NCBI GenBank assembly: GCA_965200925.1
Contig: OZ241738.1
Coordinates: 1,984,001-2,048,000, forward strand
Origin: WTGU01 sp965200925
Lineage (GTDB): Bacteria; Pseudomonadota; Alphaproteobacteria; UBA828
Reading direction: 5' to 3'
DNA length: 64,000 nt
The translations under genes and the position numbers were made by a program. A model generated the notes under the pieces. It was given only the letters and a program-made list of their open reading frames with translations. It was not told where the DNA came from and did no database searches. Shown here in pieces: positions 18,199-26,142 of this stretch. Numbering within the stretch: position 1 is the stretch's first letter; each line of letters opens with the position of its first letter.

Positions 18199-18614
18199 CG
18201 CCTGCCGCCCCGTACCCCGCCGGCGACGCTAGGAAAAAGGCCCGGGACTGTCAAACCCGCCGGCTCTGCGATGAATGCGAGAGCACGTTATTCGCACACG
18301 ACTCCATCGCTGCCGCCGTCGCATATGAACGCATAAGGTGGGTGGCCGCGCGACACTGGCGCGATGCCGTGCCGGCGCGCCTCGTGGCAGGAGAGTCTGT
18401 CGTTGCCATCGTCGTCCCACGGGTCGAGCGCCGTCGCGGCACCGGACGGCGGGCCGTCACGCGCGGCGGGGGGATCGGTGACCGACTCGCCTCCGTCGTC
18501 GGGGGCGATTCGAAAATCCCGCTAATGCCAGCCTAGCCCTAAAGGTGATCATTCCGGCCGCGATTGAAGAGCCGCCGGGGGTTCGGCATCATCGGCGCGC
18601 GCGGGGAGGCGCCC
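18199..18614. other. intergenic region without a recognisable gene
   Basis: About 415 bases separate the divergent cofC and acyl-CoA ligase genes. A short plus frame (to 18536) exists but has arginine-rich, family-less sequence and no good ribosome site. I see no RNA gene or repeat here. Promoters for both flanking genes must lie within it. Confidence 0.5.
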
Positions 18615-20252
18615 ATGCACGCGACCATGATGGATTATCCGCTCACCCTCACCCACCTCCTGGAGAGGGCCGGCACGCTGCTGCGCGACGGCGAGATCGT
18701 CACGCGCCTGCCCGACAAATCGACGCATCGTTACCGCTTCGGCGACTTCGCCCGGCGCGCCCGGCGGCTCGCCTCGGCGCTGCGGCAGGCCGGGCTGAAG
18801 CGCGGCGAGCCGGTGGCTACCATGATGTGGAACACCCATCTCCACTACGAGGCCTATTTCGGCATCCCCTGCGCCGGCGGCGTGTTGCACACGCTCAACT
18901 TCCGGCTCCACCCGCGCGACATCGCCTATATCGCGAACCACGCCGGGGACCGGTTCTTCATCGTGGACGACGTACTCCTGCCGATGTTCGAGGAGATCAG
19001 GCCGCACATCGCGCCCGAGCGGGTCTTCGTGGCGCCGCTCTCCGGCGCGCCGGTGCCCGGGAACTGCGAGAGCTACGAGGACCTGCTCGCTTCTGGTGCT
19101 CCGGAGGACGACCTGCCGCGGCTGGCGGAGGCGGAACCCTGCGGCGTCTGCTACACCTCCGGTACCACCGGACGGCCCAAGGGCGTGGTCTATTCGCACC
19201 GCGCCATGGTGCTGCACACCCTCGCGCTCTGCATGACCGAGCCCTTCGGCATCCGCCAGCGGGACCGCGTCATGCCGGTGGTGCCCATGTTCCACGCGAA
19301 CGCCTGGGGGCTGACCCACGCCGTCGCCATGGCCGGAGCACGCTGCATCCTGCCCGGGCCCCATCTGGACCCGGCGAGCCTGCTCGACCTCTGCGCGGCC
19401 GAACGGGTGACCCTGGCGGCCGGCGTCCCCACGATCTGGAATGGGGTTCTCCAGGCGTTGGACGCCGCGCCCGGCAGGTGGAGCCTGGACCCGGCCTTGC
19501 GCACGGTGGTCGGCGGCTCGGCGGCGAGCGAGGCGATGATCCGCGGCTTCGACAGGCACGGCATCCGCACCATCCACGCCTGGGGCATGACGGAGATGAC
19601 GCCGATCGGCACGGCCTCCGTCCTCAAGGCGTCGATGGACGATCTCGACCGGGACGCGCAGTACGCCTACCGGGCGAAGCAGGGGCCGGCCATGCCTTTC
19701 GTCGAGATGCGCTTGGTCAACGACGCCGGCGTCGCGCCGTGGGACGGCGAGACCATGGGCGAATTGCAGGTGCGCGGGCCGTGGGTGGCCGCCGGCTACT
19801 ACCGCCCGGACGAGCCGGGCGACCGCTGGACCGAAGACGGCTGGTTCGGCACCGGCGACGTCGCCACGGTCGACTCCGAAGGGTTTATGAAGATCACCGA
19901 CCGCACCAAAGACCTGATCAAATCCGGCGGTGAATGGATCAGCTCGGTCGATCTCGAGAACGCGCTGATAGGCCATCCCGCCGTCCGGGAGGCGGCGGTG
20001 ATCGGGGTGCACCACGAGAAATGGGACGAACGCCCGCTCGCCGTCGTCGCCCTGAAGGAGGGCGCGGAAGCCGACGCGGCCGCGCTCCACGCCCATCTCG
20101 CGGAGCGGTTCGCCAAATGGTGGCTCCCCGATGACTACGTCTTCGTCGACGAAATCCCGCGGAATTCCACCGGCAAATTCCTCAAATCCGCCCTCCGCGA
20201 ATGTTACGGGGAGCGGCCCTGGCCGAAGGCCACCGCCGCGCGAGCGTCGTAG
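18615..20252 (+). CDS. acyl-CoA ligase (AMP-forming; fatty-acid or methylthiopropionate type)
   Basis: This adenylate-forming enzyme of about 545 residues activates a carboxylic acid through acyl-AMP to the CoA ester. Motifs are CYTSGTTGRPKGVVYSH (P-loop, near 195), HAWGMTEMTPIG (A5), a TGDVATVD-type block and the catalytic GEWISSVDLENAL with C-terminal NSTGKFLKS. It has the extended DxxRxxDLIKSGGEWIS form seen in long-chain and DmdB-like ligases. I chose the ATG at 18615, which has GGGGAGG six bases upstream. Substrate specificity is not readable. It stands alone, between the F420 genes and the restriction island. Confidence 0.92.
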   Translation: MHATMMDYPLTLTHLLERAGTLLRDGEIVTRLPDKSTHRYRFGDFARRARRLASALRQAGLKRGEPVATMMWNTHLHYEAYFGIPCAGGVLHTLNFRLHPRDIAYIANHAGDRFFIVDDVLLPMFEEIRPHIAPERVFVAPLSGAPVPGNCESYEDLLASGAPEDDLPRLAEAEPCGVCYTSGTTGRPKGVVYSHRAMVLHTLALCMTEPFGIRQRDRVMPVVPMFHANAWGLTHAVAMAGARCILPGPHLDPASLLDLCAAERVTLAAGVPTIWNGVLQALDAAPGRWSLDPALRTVVGGSAASEAMIRGFDRHGIRTIHAWGMTEMTPIGTASVLKASMDDLDRDAQYAYRAKQGPAMPFVEMRLVNDAGVAPWDGETMGELQVRGPWVAAGYYRPDEPGDRWTEDGWFGTGDVATVDSEGFMKITDRTKDLIKSGGEWISSVDLENALIGHPAVREAAVIGVHHEKWDERPLAVVALKEGAEADAAALHAHLAERFAKWWLPDDYVFVDEIPRNSTGKFLKSALRECYGERPWPKATAARAS

Positions 20253-20543
20253 CGCCGAAGCGACACGCGCGACCGAGGGGGGAAGCAGCCGGCGGCCGGC
20301 GGCGGCGCCGTCCGCCACGCCAAGTTCGACGCGAACGACCCGGCAACCCGGACCAGGATCGGTCGCAACATCCCCTGCCCTGGAAGCACCGAGGGCGGCC
20401 AAGCTCACGTCCTTGACCAATCCTCACCTTCCTGCCAGGAGTTTTCCTGCAAGCAACACCGGGGTCCCGCTCCGTCGGGTCGCCCGCTGAATGGAACAGC
20501 CCTCGATGCTGCGCGCGGTGTCGGGCGAGGGGAGACCGAGGCG

Positions 20544-21548
20544 GTGGCCCGCATGGACGAAGCGGCGGTAAGGCGAAGCACGCACGAGGCAGGGCGCGAA
20601 GCCGCCCGTGCTCTGCTCGGCGGGCGCACGGCCAAGCGGGGAGACGCCGCCTTCCCCGCTTCCCCCATCCCCGCGGCCAACGTCGCCCAGGTGCCCCAGC
20701 GCAGCCCCTTGCGCTATCCGGGCGGCAAGACGTGGCTGATCCCCCACGTCCGCGCCTGGCTGAAGGCGACGGGCGCGCCGCACCGAGAGATCGTCGAGCC
20801 GTTCGCCGGCGGCGCTGTCGTGTCGCTCACCGCAGTCATGGAGGGGCTGGCCGAACGCGCGCTCCTGGTCGAGCGCGACCCCGACGTGTCCGCCTTCTGG
20901 CGCGCGGCGCTGCGGCACGGCGACGCGCTCATGGCGCGCGTCCGCGAATTCACGCCGAGCCGGGAGGCGGTGGAGCGGCTGGCGAACCGCGCCCCGAACG
21001 ACGTGGTCGAGCACGGCTTCCGCACCCTGGTCCTGAACCGGACGCGGCGCGGCGGCGTGCTGGCCCCCGGCGCGGCGCTGATCAAACGGGGCGAGAACGG
21101 CCATGGCACAGCCTCGCGCTGGTATCCCGAGACGCTCATCGAGCGCCTGCAGGCGATCCAGCAGCACGCCGACCGGCTGATGTTCATCGAGGGCGATGGG
21201 ATGCGGCTGCTCGACACGGTAGCCGGTGGTCGGTGGCCAGTGGCCGGTCGCCGGCCACCGACCACTGGCGATCGGCCACTGGCCACCTTCATCGACCCGC
21301 CCTATACGGCGGCCGGCGGCAAGCGTGCTGGTGCCCGCCTCTACGCCCACCACACGGTCGATCACGCCGCGCTGTTCGCCACTCTCGCAGAGAGCGGCAC
21401 GAATTTCCTCATGACCTATGACTGCTCGGACGAGATCACCGCGCTCGTCCGCCGGCACGGCTTCCACGCGGAGACCGTGACGATGAAGAACGGACATCAC
21501 GCTCCCATGCAGGAGCTCGTCATCACTCGGAAGCGGCTGTTGTCGTGA
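20544..21548 (+). CDS. Dam-like (D12-class) adenine-N6 DNA methyltransferase
   Basis: This 334-residue alpha-class methyltransferase starts at GTG 20544 (an ATG is three codons on). The SAM-binding motif I is LRYPGGKTWLIPHV followed by VEPFAGGAVVSL, and the catalytic motif IV is IDPPYTA. The order motif I then DPPY, with no long repeat between, fits the Dam/D12 family. An insert of about 22 residues rich in Gly, Arg and Pro (from the palindromic DNA at 21222-21287) lies directly before DPPY. The stop overlaps the NotI-like gene start (GTGA, 21545-21548). It most likely protects or partners the adjoining restriction enzyme. Confidence 0.9.
   Translation: MARMDEAAVRRSTHEAGREAARALLGGRTAKRGDAAFPASPIPAANVAQVPQRSPLRYPGGKTWLIPHVRAWLKATGAPHREIVEPFAGGAVVSLTAVMEGLAERALLVERDPDVSAFWRAALRHGDALMARVREFTPSREAVERLANRAPNDVVEHGFRTLVLNRTRRGGVLAPGAALIKRGENGHGTASRWYPETLIERLQAIQQHADRLMFIEGDGMRLLDTVAGGRWPVAGRRPPTTGDRPLATFIDPPYTAAGGKRAGARLYAHHTVDHAALFATLAESGTNFLMTYDCSDEITALVRRHGFHAETVTMKNGHHAPMQELVITRKRLLS
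21222..21287. repeat. in-frame palindromic element inside the adenine methylase gene
   Basis: These 66 bases contain nested perfect inverted repeats: GTGGTCGGTGGCC (21226-21238) with its complement at 21253-21265, GGTGGCCAGTGGCCG (21232-21246) with its complement at 21273-21287, and a tight GTGGCCGG hairpin at 21240-21258. It is a multiple of three and carries no stop, so the methylase frame continues through it as 22 Gly/Arg/Pro-rich residues. Removing it leaves the usual spacing before IDPPY. It resembles a selfish palindromic coding insert. Confidence 0.8.
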
Positions 21549-22399
21549 GCCGTTACGGCATCGCGGAATGGTACGGACGCCCCTTTCTTGCGCTATCGCC
21601 GGGAGAGCGACGGGAATTGGCAGCAACGGCTTTGGGCGAAACCGCTCCGCCGCAGTGTCCGTTCCGGGCGATGGTTTGCAGCAAGAAGGGAGGCGTTTGC
21701 ACGATCCAGAGATACGCTCGGAATGGAGCGCACATGGGCGCACCCGAAGGGGACCCTGTGATCGTCTGTCCCATCAGATTCGAGCAAGATCGGATTATCG
21801 TGAAATGGTTGGCCGACATCGTCGGCTTCCGAGACGACGCAGCGATGGTTGCGCGAGAAATTCCTTTCATGACGAGCACGGTGACCGGCAAGGCCGCCGG
21901 TCGAATTGATATCGTTCTTGCCGAGATCGATGGCGGCTTGACGTGGTTCGGACTTGAAATTCAGGCAGTTTATTTTTCCGGACCGGGCATGGAAGAAGAA
22001 TTTCGTGCGCTGCTCGATAGCGCCGATCCGAGACCGTCCTACCCCAGTTCTGTTCGTCGGCCGGATTGGCGGTCGTCGAGTGCCAAGCGGCTTATGCCTC
22101 AACTCCAGGTGAAAGGCCCGACGTTGCGGCGATGGGGATCCAAGATCGCGGTTGCCGTGGATCGACCGTTTTTCGAGGCGATGGGCGGCCCATCGCCGAA
22201 TGCCAGTCACGATCTGAACGACGGCGACGTGTTGTGGCTCGTTACCAAAGTATCGGACTTCCGCTTGTGTACCGACCATTGGGAGGCACTCACGCTGGAG
22301 GCGGCGACCGATAAGCTGCTGGCCGCTCGCACCGTTAGGAAACAGGAGTTTGAGGAGGTTTTGCGCGAAAAACTGGAGCCGATGCGGGGGATACCGTAA
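21545..22399 (+). CDS. NotI-family restriction endonuclease
   Basis: This 284-residue protein begins MSRYGIAEWYGRPF, a typical opening of NotI-like proteins. Four cysteines (C38, C45, C52, C75, in CPFRAMVC, GVCTI and IVCPIRF) match the Cys4 iron site known in NotI. The catalytic set is D122 (GRIDIVL) with E138-x-Q140 (GLEIQAVY), the D...E-x-Q variant of PD-(D/E)XK that NotI uses. NotI itself cuts GCGGCCGC; the target here is not known. Start GTG 21545 overlaps the adenine-methylase stop, and an N4-type methylase follows. The gene is less GC-rich than its surroundings, suggesting gain by transfer. Confidence 0.87.
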   Translation: MSRYGIAEWYGRPFLALSPGERRELAATALGETAPPQCPFRAMVCSKKGGVCTIQRYARNGAHMGAPEGDPVIVCPIRFEQDRIIVKWLADIVGFRDDAAMVAREIPFMTSTVTGKAAGRIDIVLAEIDGGLTWFGLEIQAVYFSGPGMEEEFRALLDSADPRPSYPSSVRRPDWRSSSAKRLMPQLQVKGPTLRRWGSKIAVAVDRPFFEAMGGPSPNASHDLNDGDVLWLVTKVSDFRLCTDHWEALTLEAATDKLLAARTVRKQEFEEVLREKLEPMRGIP

Positions 22400-22468
22400 A
22401 GTCTGCTGCTGCCATCGGCGTCTGTCGTCGATATATTTGTCCGGAGATCCCGTTGCAGGAATCCAACC

Positions 22469-23536
22469 GTGGCAGGAGAAACACATCAGCCCGCCGGGAG
22501 CTTCCACGAAACGCGCTTCGGGCGGATCGTTCACGGCGACAGCATCGACGTGCTCGCGACTTGCCCGAGCGATTCGGTCGACCTGATCGTGACGAGCCCG
22601 CCCTTCGGGCTGGTCCGCAAGAAGGATTACGGCAACGTCGAGGCGAACGAATACGTCGAATGGTTCAAGCCGTTCGGCGCCGCGTTTTGGCGTGTCCTCA
22701 AGAGCAGCGGCAGCTTGGTCATCGACATCGGCGGTGCGTGGAACAAGGGTTATCCCACCCGCAACCTCTATCACTTCAAGCTTCTGGTCATGCTGTGCGA
22801 GGAGCTGGGGTTCCATTTGGCGCAGGATTTCTACTGGTGGAACCCGTCCAGGCTCCCAACGCCGGCGGAGTGGGTCACGGTCCGCCGGATTCGCGTCAAG
22901 GACGCGGTGAATACCGTATGGTGGCTCTCCAGGACCCCTTGGCCCAAGGCGAGCAACCGCCGGGTCCTTCAACCTTACAGCCCGAGTATGCAGGACCTGC
23001 TGGCCAAAGGCTACAAGGCCAGCAAGCGCCCGTCTGGCCACGATATCAGCGAGAAATTCAGAACCGACAACGGTGCCGCCATCCCACCCAACCTCATCGC
23101 GATCCCCAATACGGAGAGCAACAGTTTCTATCTGCGCTACTGCGAGGCGAAGGGTCTCAAGCCACACCCCGCCCGTTACCCGGCGGAGCTTCCGGAATAC
23201 TTCGTCCGCATGTTGACGGAACCCGGTGACCTCGTCGTCGATCCCTTCGCCGGCAGCTGCGTGACCGGCGAAGTTTGCGAACGCCTGGAACGCCGCTGGT
23301 CCTGCATCGAGCGCGTGCGCGCCTACTGCGAGGCGGCCCTCGGGCGCTTCGTCCGCCCGCCGCAGGCAGCGGCGAAACCTGCTGGCGACCCCGACAGCCC
23401 GTCCAACTACTATCGGCTGCCCCGCCCCGGCCTCCTGTGGAACGGCGCCGCCGGCGCGCCGTTGCCGCGCGACGGGGGCAGGACGCGGCACCGCGAAAAA
23501 AGCGACGCCGCGACGCCGCCGAAAGCCCACCCCTGA
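22469..23536 (+). CDS. site-specific DNA methyltransferase, N4-cytosine type
   Basis: This 355-residue beta-class methyltransferase has motif IV as TSPPFGLVRKKDYG near residue 44; SPPF/Y usually means cytosine-N4. Motif I comes later, as VVDPFAGSCVTGEV near 245. The central part, about 110-210 (DFYWWNPSRLPTPAEWV and DAVNTVWWLSRT), is the usual specificity region. It starts at GTG 22469. With the NotI-family endonuclease and the Dam-like enzyme it forms a three-gene type II restriction-modification island. A NotI-type site would need cytosine protection, so this is the more likely cognate enzyme. Confidence 0.9.
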   Translation: MAGETHQPAGSFHETRFGRIVHGDSIDVLATCPSDSVDLIVTSPPFGLVRKKDYGNVEANEYVEWFKPFGAAFWRVLKSSGSLVIDIGGAWNKGYPTRNLYHFKLLVMLCEELGFHLAQDFYWWNPSRLPTPAEWVTVRRIRVKDAVNTVWWLSRTPWPKASNRRVLQPYSPSMQDLLAKGYKASKRPSGHDISEKFRTDNGAAIPPNLIAIPNTESNSFYLRYCEAKGLKPHPARYPAELPEYFVRMLTEPGDLVVDPFAGSCVTGEVCERLERRWSCIERVRAYCEAALGRFVRPPQAAAKPAGDPDSPSNYYRLPRPGLLWNGAAGAPLPRDGGRTRHREKSDAATPPKAHP

Positions 23537-23639
23537 CGCCCGGCGTTCGCCTCCCGCCTCTTTTCGCTTTTTCGCTGCCCTTGTTTCCGCCCGTGCGATC
23601 TGAAACTCTTGGCCGGGCGACGGAAGCGGCGAGGGTGCG

Positions 23640-24281
23640 ATGGGTCGCCTGTTGGATCTCGGCACGCGGATCGAGCTGGTCTCGATGGACCCGCATTTCC
23701 ACGACATCAGCCTCTCGTTGTATCAGCGCGCGGGTGCGGACGGCGTTTGCGGCTTCCTTCCGCACAGCTACAGCGGCAGGGAAGGGGTCGAGGCGCGACT
23801 CGCCTTCGTGGCGCGGGCGATGGCCGCGCTCGGTGGGATGGAACCCGCGCCCGGACAGCCGGGGCGGTTCGCCTTCGCGTGCGGCGCCGAGCACCGGACG
23901 GCGGCGAAGCGGCTATTCCTCGAAGCCTGCAAGCGGGCGCCGGGCGCCGCGCTTGCGGCGCAGCCGATGCGCGTCCACGACCGGAAGAACGATCTCGCCA
24001 TCACCGCCGCGAGTTTGGGCGACGGGCACTACCGGATCGAAGCCCGTGGCGGCGCCAAGGCGGCCCGGCGCGCGGACGGCGTGGCCCGCGGCCTTGTCAG
24101 GCTCGCTGAAATGGAGTCCGTAGCGCCGGCGGAGGCGCGCTTTCCTTGCGGCCACGCGCACGATGCGCTCGTGGGCCTGTTGCTCGGCCGGGCGCTCAAC
24201 GTTCGCGCCGCCATGCGCGAGGCGGAGTCCGCCGCCGCCCGCGGCATCCTCGCCGCGCCGAGCGCGCAACAAGGGGTCTGA
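23640..24281 (+). CDS. uncharacterised protein heading the corrinoid methyl-transfer cluster
   Basis: This 213-residue protein belongs to no family I recognise. Near the N terminus are MDPHFHDIS and SLYQRAG. A central FACGAEHRTAAKRLFLEACKRAPG looks like an active-site or binding segment, and a second CGHAHDALVGLLLG lies near residue 180. It has no signal peptide or membrane segment. The paired Cys/His stretches hint at metal or corrinoid handling, but that is only inference. It starts 22 bases ahead of the methyltransferase gene on the same strand and is probably part of that operon. Confidence 0.75.
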   Translation: MGRLLDLGTRIELVSMDPHFHDISLSLYQRAGADGVCGFLPHSYSGREGVEARLAFVARAMAALGGMEPAPGQPGRFAFACGAEHRTAAKRLFLEACKRAPGAALAAQPMRVHDRKNDLAITAASLGDGHYRIEARGGAKAARRADGVARGLVRLAEMESVAPAEARFPCGHAHDALVGLLLGRALNVRAAMREAESAAARGILAAPSAQQGV

Positions 24282-24302
24282 AGCCCGGGAGGAGCGAAGA
24301 CG

Positions 24303-25346
24303 ATGACAGCGGTGCCCTCCATGACCAGCCGCGCGCGTGTGCTCGCGGCGCTGCGGCGCGAGGCAGTGGACCGGACGCCGGTCTGCAACCCCACGTCGGT
24401 GGCGACCGTCGAACTGATGGACTTGGTGGACGCGCCCTTCCCGCTCGCGAACCGGGACCCGGCGCTGATGGCCCGCCTCGCCGCCACCGGCCATACCGAG
24501 CTCGGGTTCGACAGCGTCATGCCGGTGTTCTCGATCATCCAGGAATCCTCGGCTCTCGGCTGCAAGATGCAGTGGGAGCAGAAGGACAACTGGCCCACCG
24601 TGCGCATGCGCGAGCCGATCTGGAAGGACGTGGACGACGTCCGCATCCCCAACGACTTCCTCCTGCATCCCGACATGCGTTGCGTGATCGAGGCGATCCG
24701 TCTCCTGCGCAAGGAATTCGGCGACGAGGTCGCGGTCATCGGCAAGACCATGGGGCCGTGGACCCTGGGCTACCACTGCTTCGGCGTCGAGCCCTTCCTC
24801 CTGATGTCGCTCGACGATCCGGGCCAGACCAAGCGCGCACTCGACCGCATGAAGGAGGCAACCGTGCAGTTTGGCCTGGCGCAGATCGAGGCGGGCGCCG
24901 ACGCGCTGACGCTTCCCGACCACGCCACCGGCGACCTAGTGAGCGCCGACTACTACCGGCGCTATCTCAAGGACCTCCACATCGAATTCGTGGAGCGCCT
25001 GCCGGTGCCGCTTATCCTCCACATCTGCGGGCGCACCGTGGACCGCATGGGCTACATCGCCGAGACGGGGATCGCCGCCTTCCATTTCGATTCCAGGAAC
25101 GAGCCGGGCGAATCGATGGCGGCCATGGACGACCGGGTGTCCTTGGTGGGCAACATCAACAACCCGGAGACGCTCTTTGCCAAGGGGCCGGAGACGGTGC
25201 GCCGGGAGGTCTACGCGAATCTCGACGCCGGCGTACAGGCGGTGGGGCCGGAATGTGCCATCCCCCTCCAGACAGCGGTCGAGAACCTGCGCGAGATCCC
25301 GCGGGCGGTGCGCGACTGGCACGAAGAGCATGGCCGCCCGCACTGA
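24303..25346 (+). CDS. uroporphyrinogen-decarboxylase-fold methyltransferase (MtaA/MtbA-like)
   Basis: This 347-residue protein of the UroD superfamily has the zinc-type methyltransferase signature instead of decarboxylase residues: H240-x-C242 in ILHICGRT and C318 in VGPECAIPLQT. These are the positions that bind Zn in MtaA/MtbA/CmuA-type enzymes, which move methyl groups to or from a corrinoid protein. A strong ribosome site (GGAGGAG) precedes the ATG. Its place directly ahead of the corrinoid protein suggests it is the substrate-specific methyltransferase (MT-I) that demethylates an O-, N-, S- or halo-methyl compound. The substrate is unknown. Confidence 0.9.
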   Translation: MTAVPSMTSRARVLAALRREAVDRTPVCNPTSVATVELMDLVDAPFPLANRDPALMARLAATGHTELGFDSVMPVFSIIQESSALGCKMQWEQKDNWPTVRMREPIWKDVDDVRIPNDFLLHPDMRCVIEAIRLLRKEFGDEVAVIGKTMGPWTLGYHCFGVEPFLLMSLDDPGQTKRALDRMKEATVQFGLAQIEAGADALTLPDHATGDLVSADYYRRYLKDLHIEFVERLPVPLILHICGRTVDRMGYIAETGIAAFHFDSRNEPGESMAAMDDRVSLVGNINNPETLFAKGPETVRREVYANLDAGVQAVGPECAIPLQTAVENLREIPRAVRDWHEEHGRPH

Positions 25347-25385
25347 TCGGCCATAGGATCGCCAGCTTTCACGGTCGAGTGCGGC

Positions 25386-26135
25386 ATGGCCGAGCTGTCC
25401 GACATCGCCAACGCGCGCATCCGCGCCGAGATCGAGGAGTTCCTCGAACGGCCAGACGAGAGCGAGCGGAACGTCGCGCTCTTCGCGCGGGTCCGCCCGC
25501 CGATGCAGGACATCGCGGCGGCGCTGATCGAGGGCGACAACGAAACCGTCGACGCGCTGACGGCGCAAGCGCTGGCGGAGGGCACCGACGCCCTCGAGAT
25601 CATGGACGACGCGCTGATCGCCGGGATGGGCATCGTCGGCATCAAGTTCCGCGAGAATTTCATCTTCGTGCCCGAGGTCCTGGCCTGCGCGCGGGCCATG
25701 AAGGCAGGGATGGCCCATATCGAGCCGATCCTCTCGGCCTCGGGCGTCGACCCCGTCGGCACCGTGATCATGGGCACGGTGAAGGGAGACCTGCACGACA
25801 TCGGGAAGAACCTCTGCATCATGATGCTCTCCGGCGCGGGCTTCGATGTGATCGATCTCGGCGTGGACACGTCGGAGGACGAGTTCATCGAGGCGATCGA
25901 GGAGCACCGGGCGCCGATCCTGGGCATGTCGGCCCTGCTCACCACGACCATGCCGAACATGGGCCGGACGATCGAGGCGCTGATCGACGCCGACCTCCGC
26001 GACGATGTGATGGTCATGGTCGGCGGCGCGCCGGTGACCCAGGAGTTCGCCGACGACATGGGCGCGGACGGCTACGGCAAGGACGCGCTGTCCTGCGTCG
26101 CCCTCGCGAAGCGGCTGATGGAAGAGCGCGGGTAG
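25386..26135 (+). CDS. corrinoid (B12-binding) methyl-carrier protein
   Basis: This 249-residue protein has the two-domain build of MtaC/MtbC/MtvC-type carriers. An N-terminal helical cap (about 1-110) is followed by a Rossmann B12-binding domain. The signature D-x-H-x2-G is present as GDLHDIGKN with His137 as the lower cobalt ligand, followed by the usual later motifs SALLTTTM and GGAPVT. It carries the methyl group between the UroD-fold methyltransferase and the pterin-binding enzyme. The ATG at 25386 is 39 bases after the previous stop and has only a weak ribosome site. Confidence 0.94.
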   Translation: MAELSDIANARIRAEIEEFLERPDESERNVALFARVRPPMQDIAAALIEGDNETVDALTAQALAEGTDALEIMDDALIAGMGIVGIKFRENFIFVPEVLACARAMKAGMAHIEPILSASGVDPVGTVIMGTVKGDLHDIGKNLCIMMLSGAGFDVIDLGVDTSEDEFIEAIEEHRAPILGMSALLTTTMPNMGRTIEALIDADLRDDVMVMVGGAPVTQEFADDMGADGYGKDALSCVALAKRLMEERG

Positions 26136-26142
26136 GCCGCCC

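Noticed and set aside
18186..18536. 116-codon plus frame between cofC and the acyl-CoA ligase
   Set aside because: It starts inside the upstream region of cofC, has no motif and an Arg-rich low-complexity end.
23537..23639. Cobalamin riboswitch before the corrinoid cluster
   Set aside because: I looked for a B12-box-like sequence in the roughly 100 bases available and saw none; the space is too short for a full element.
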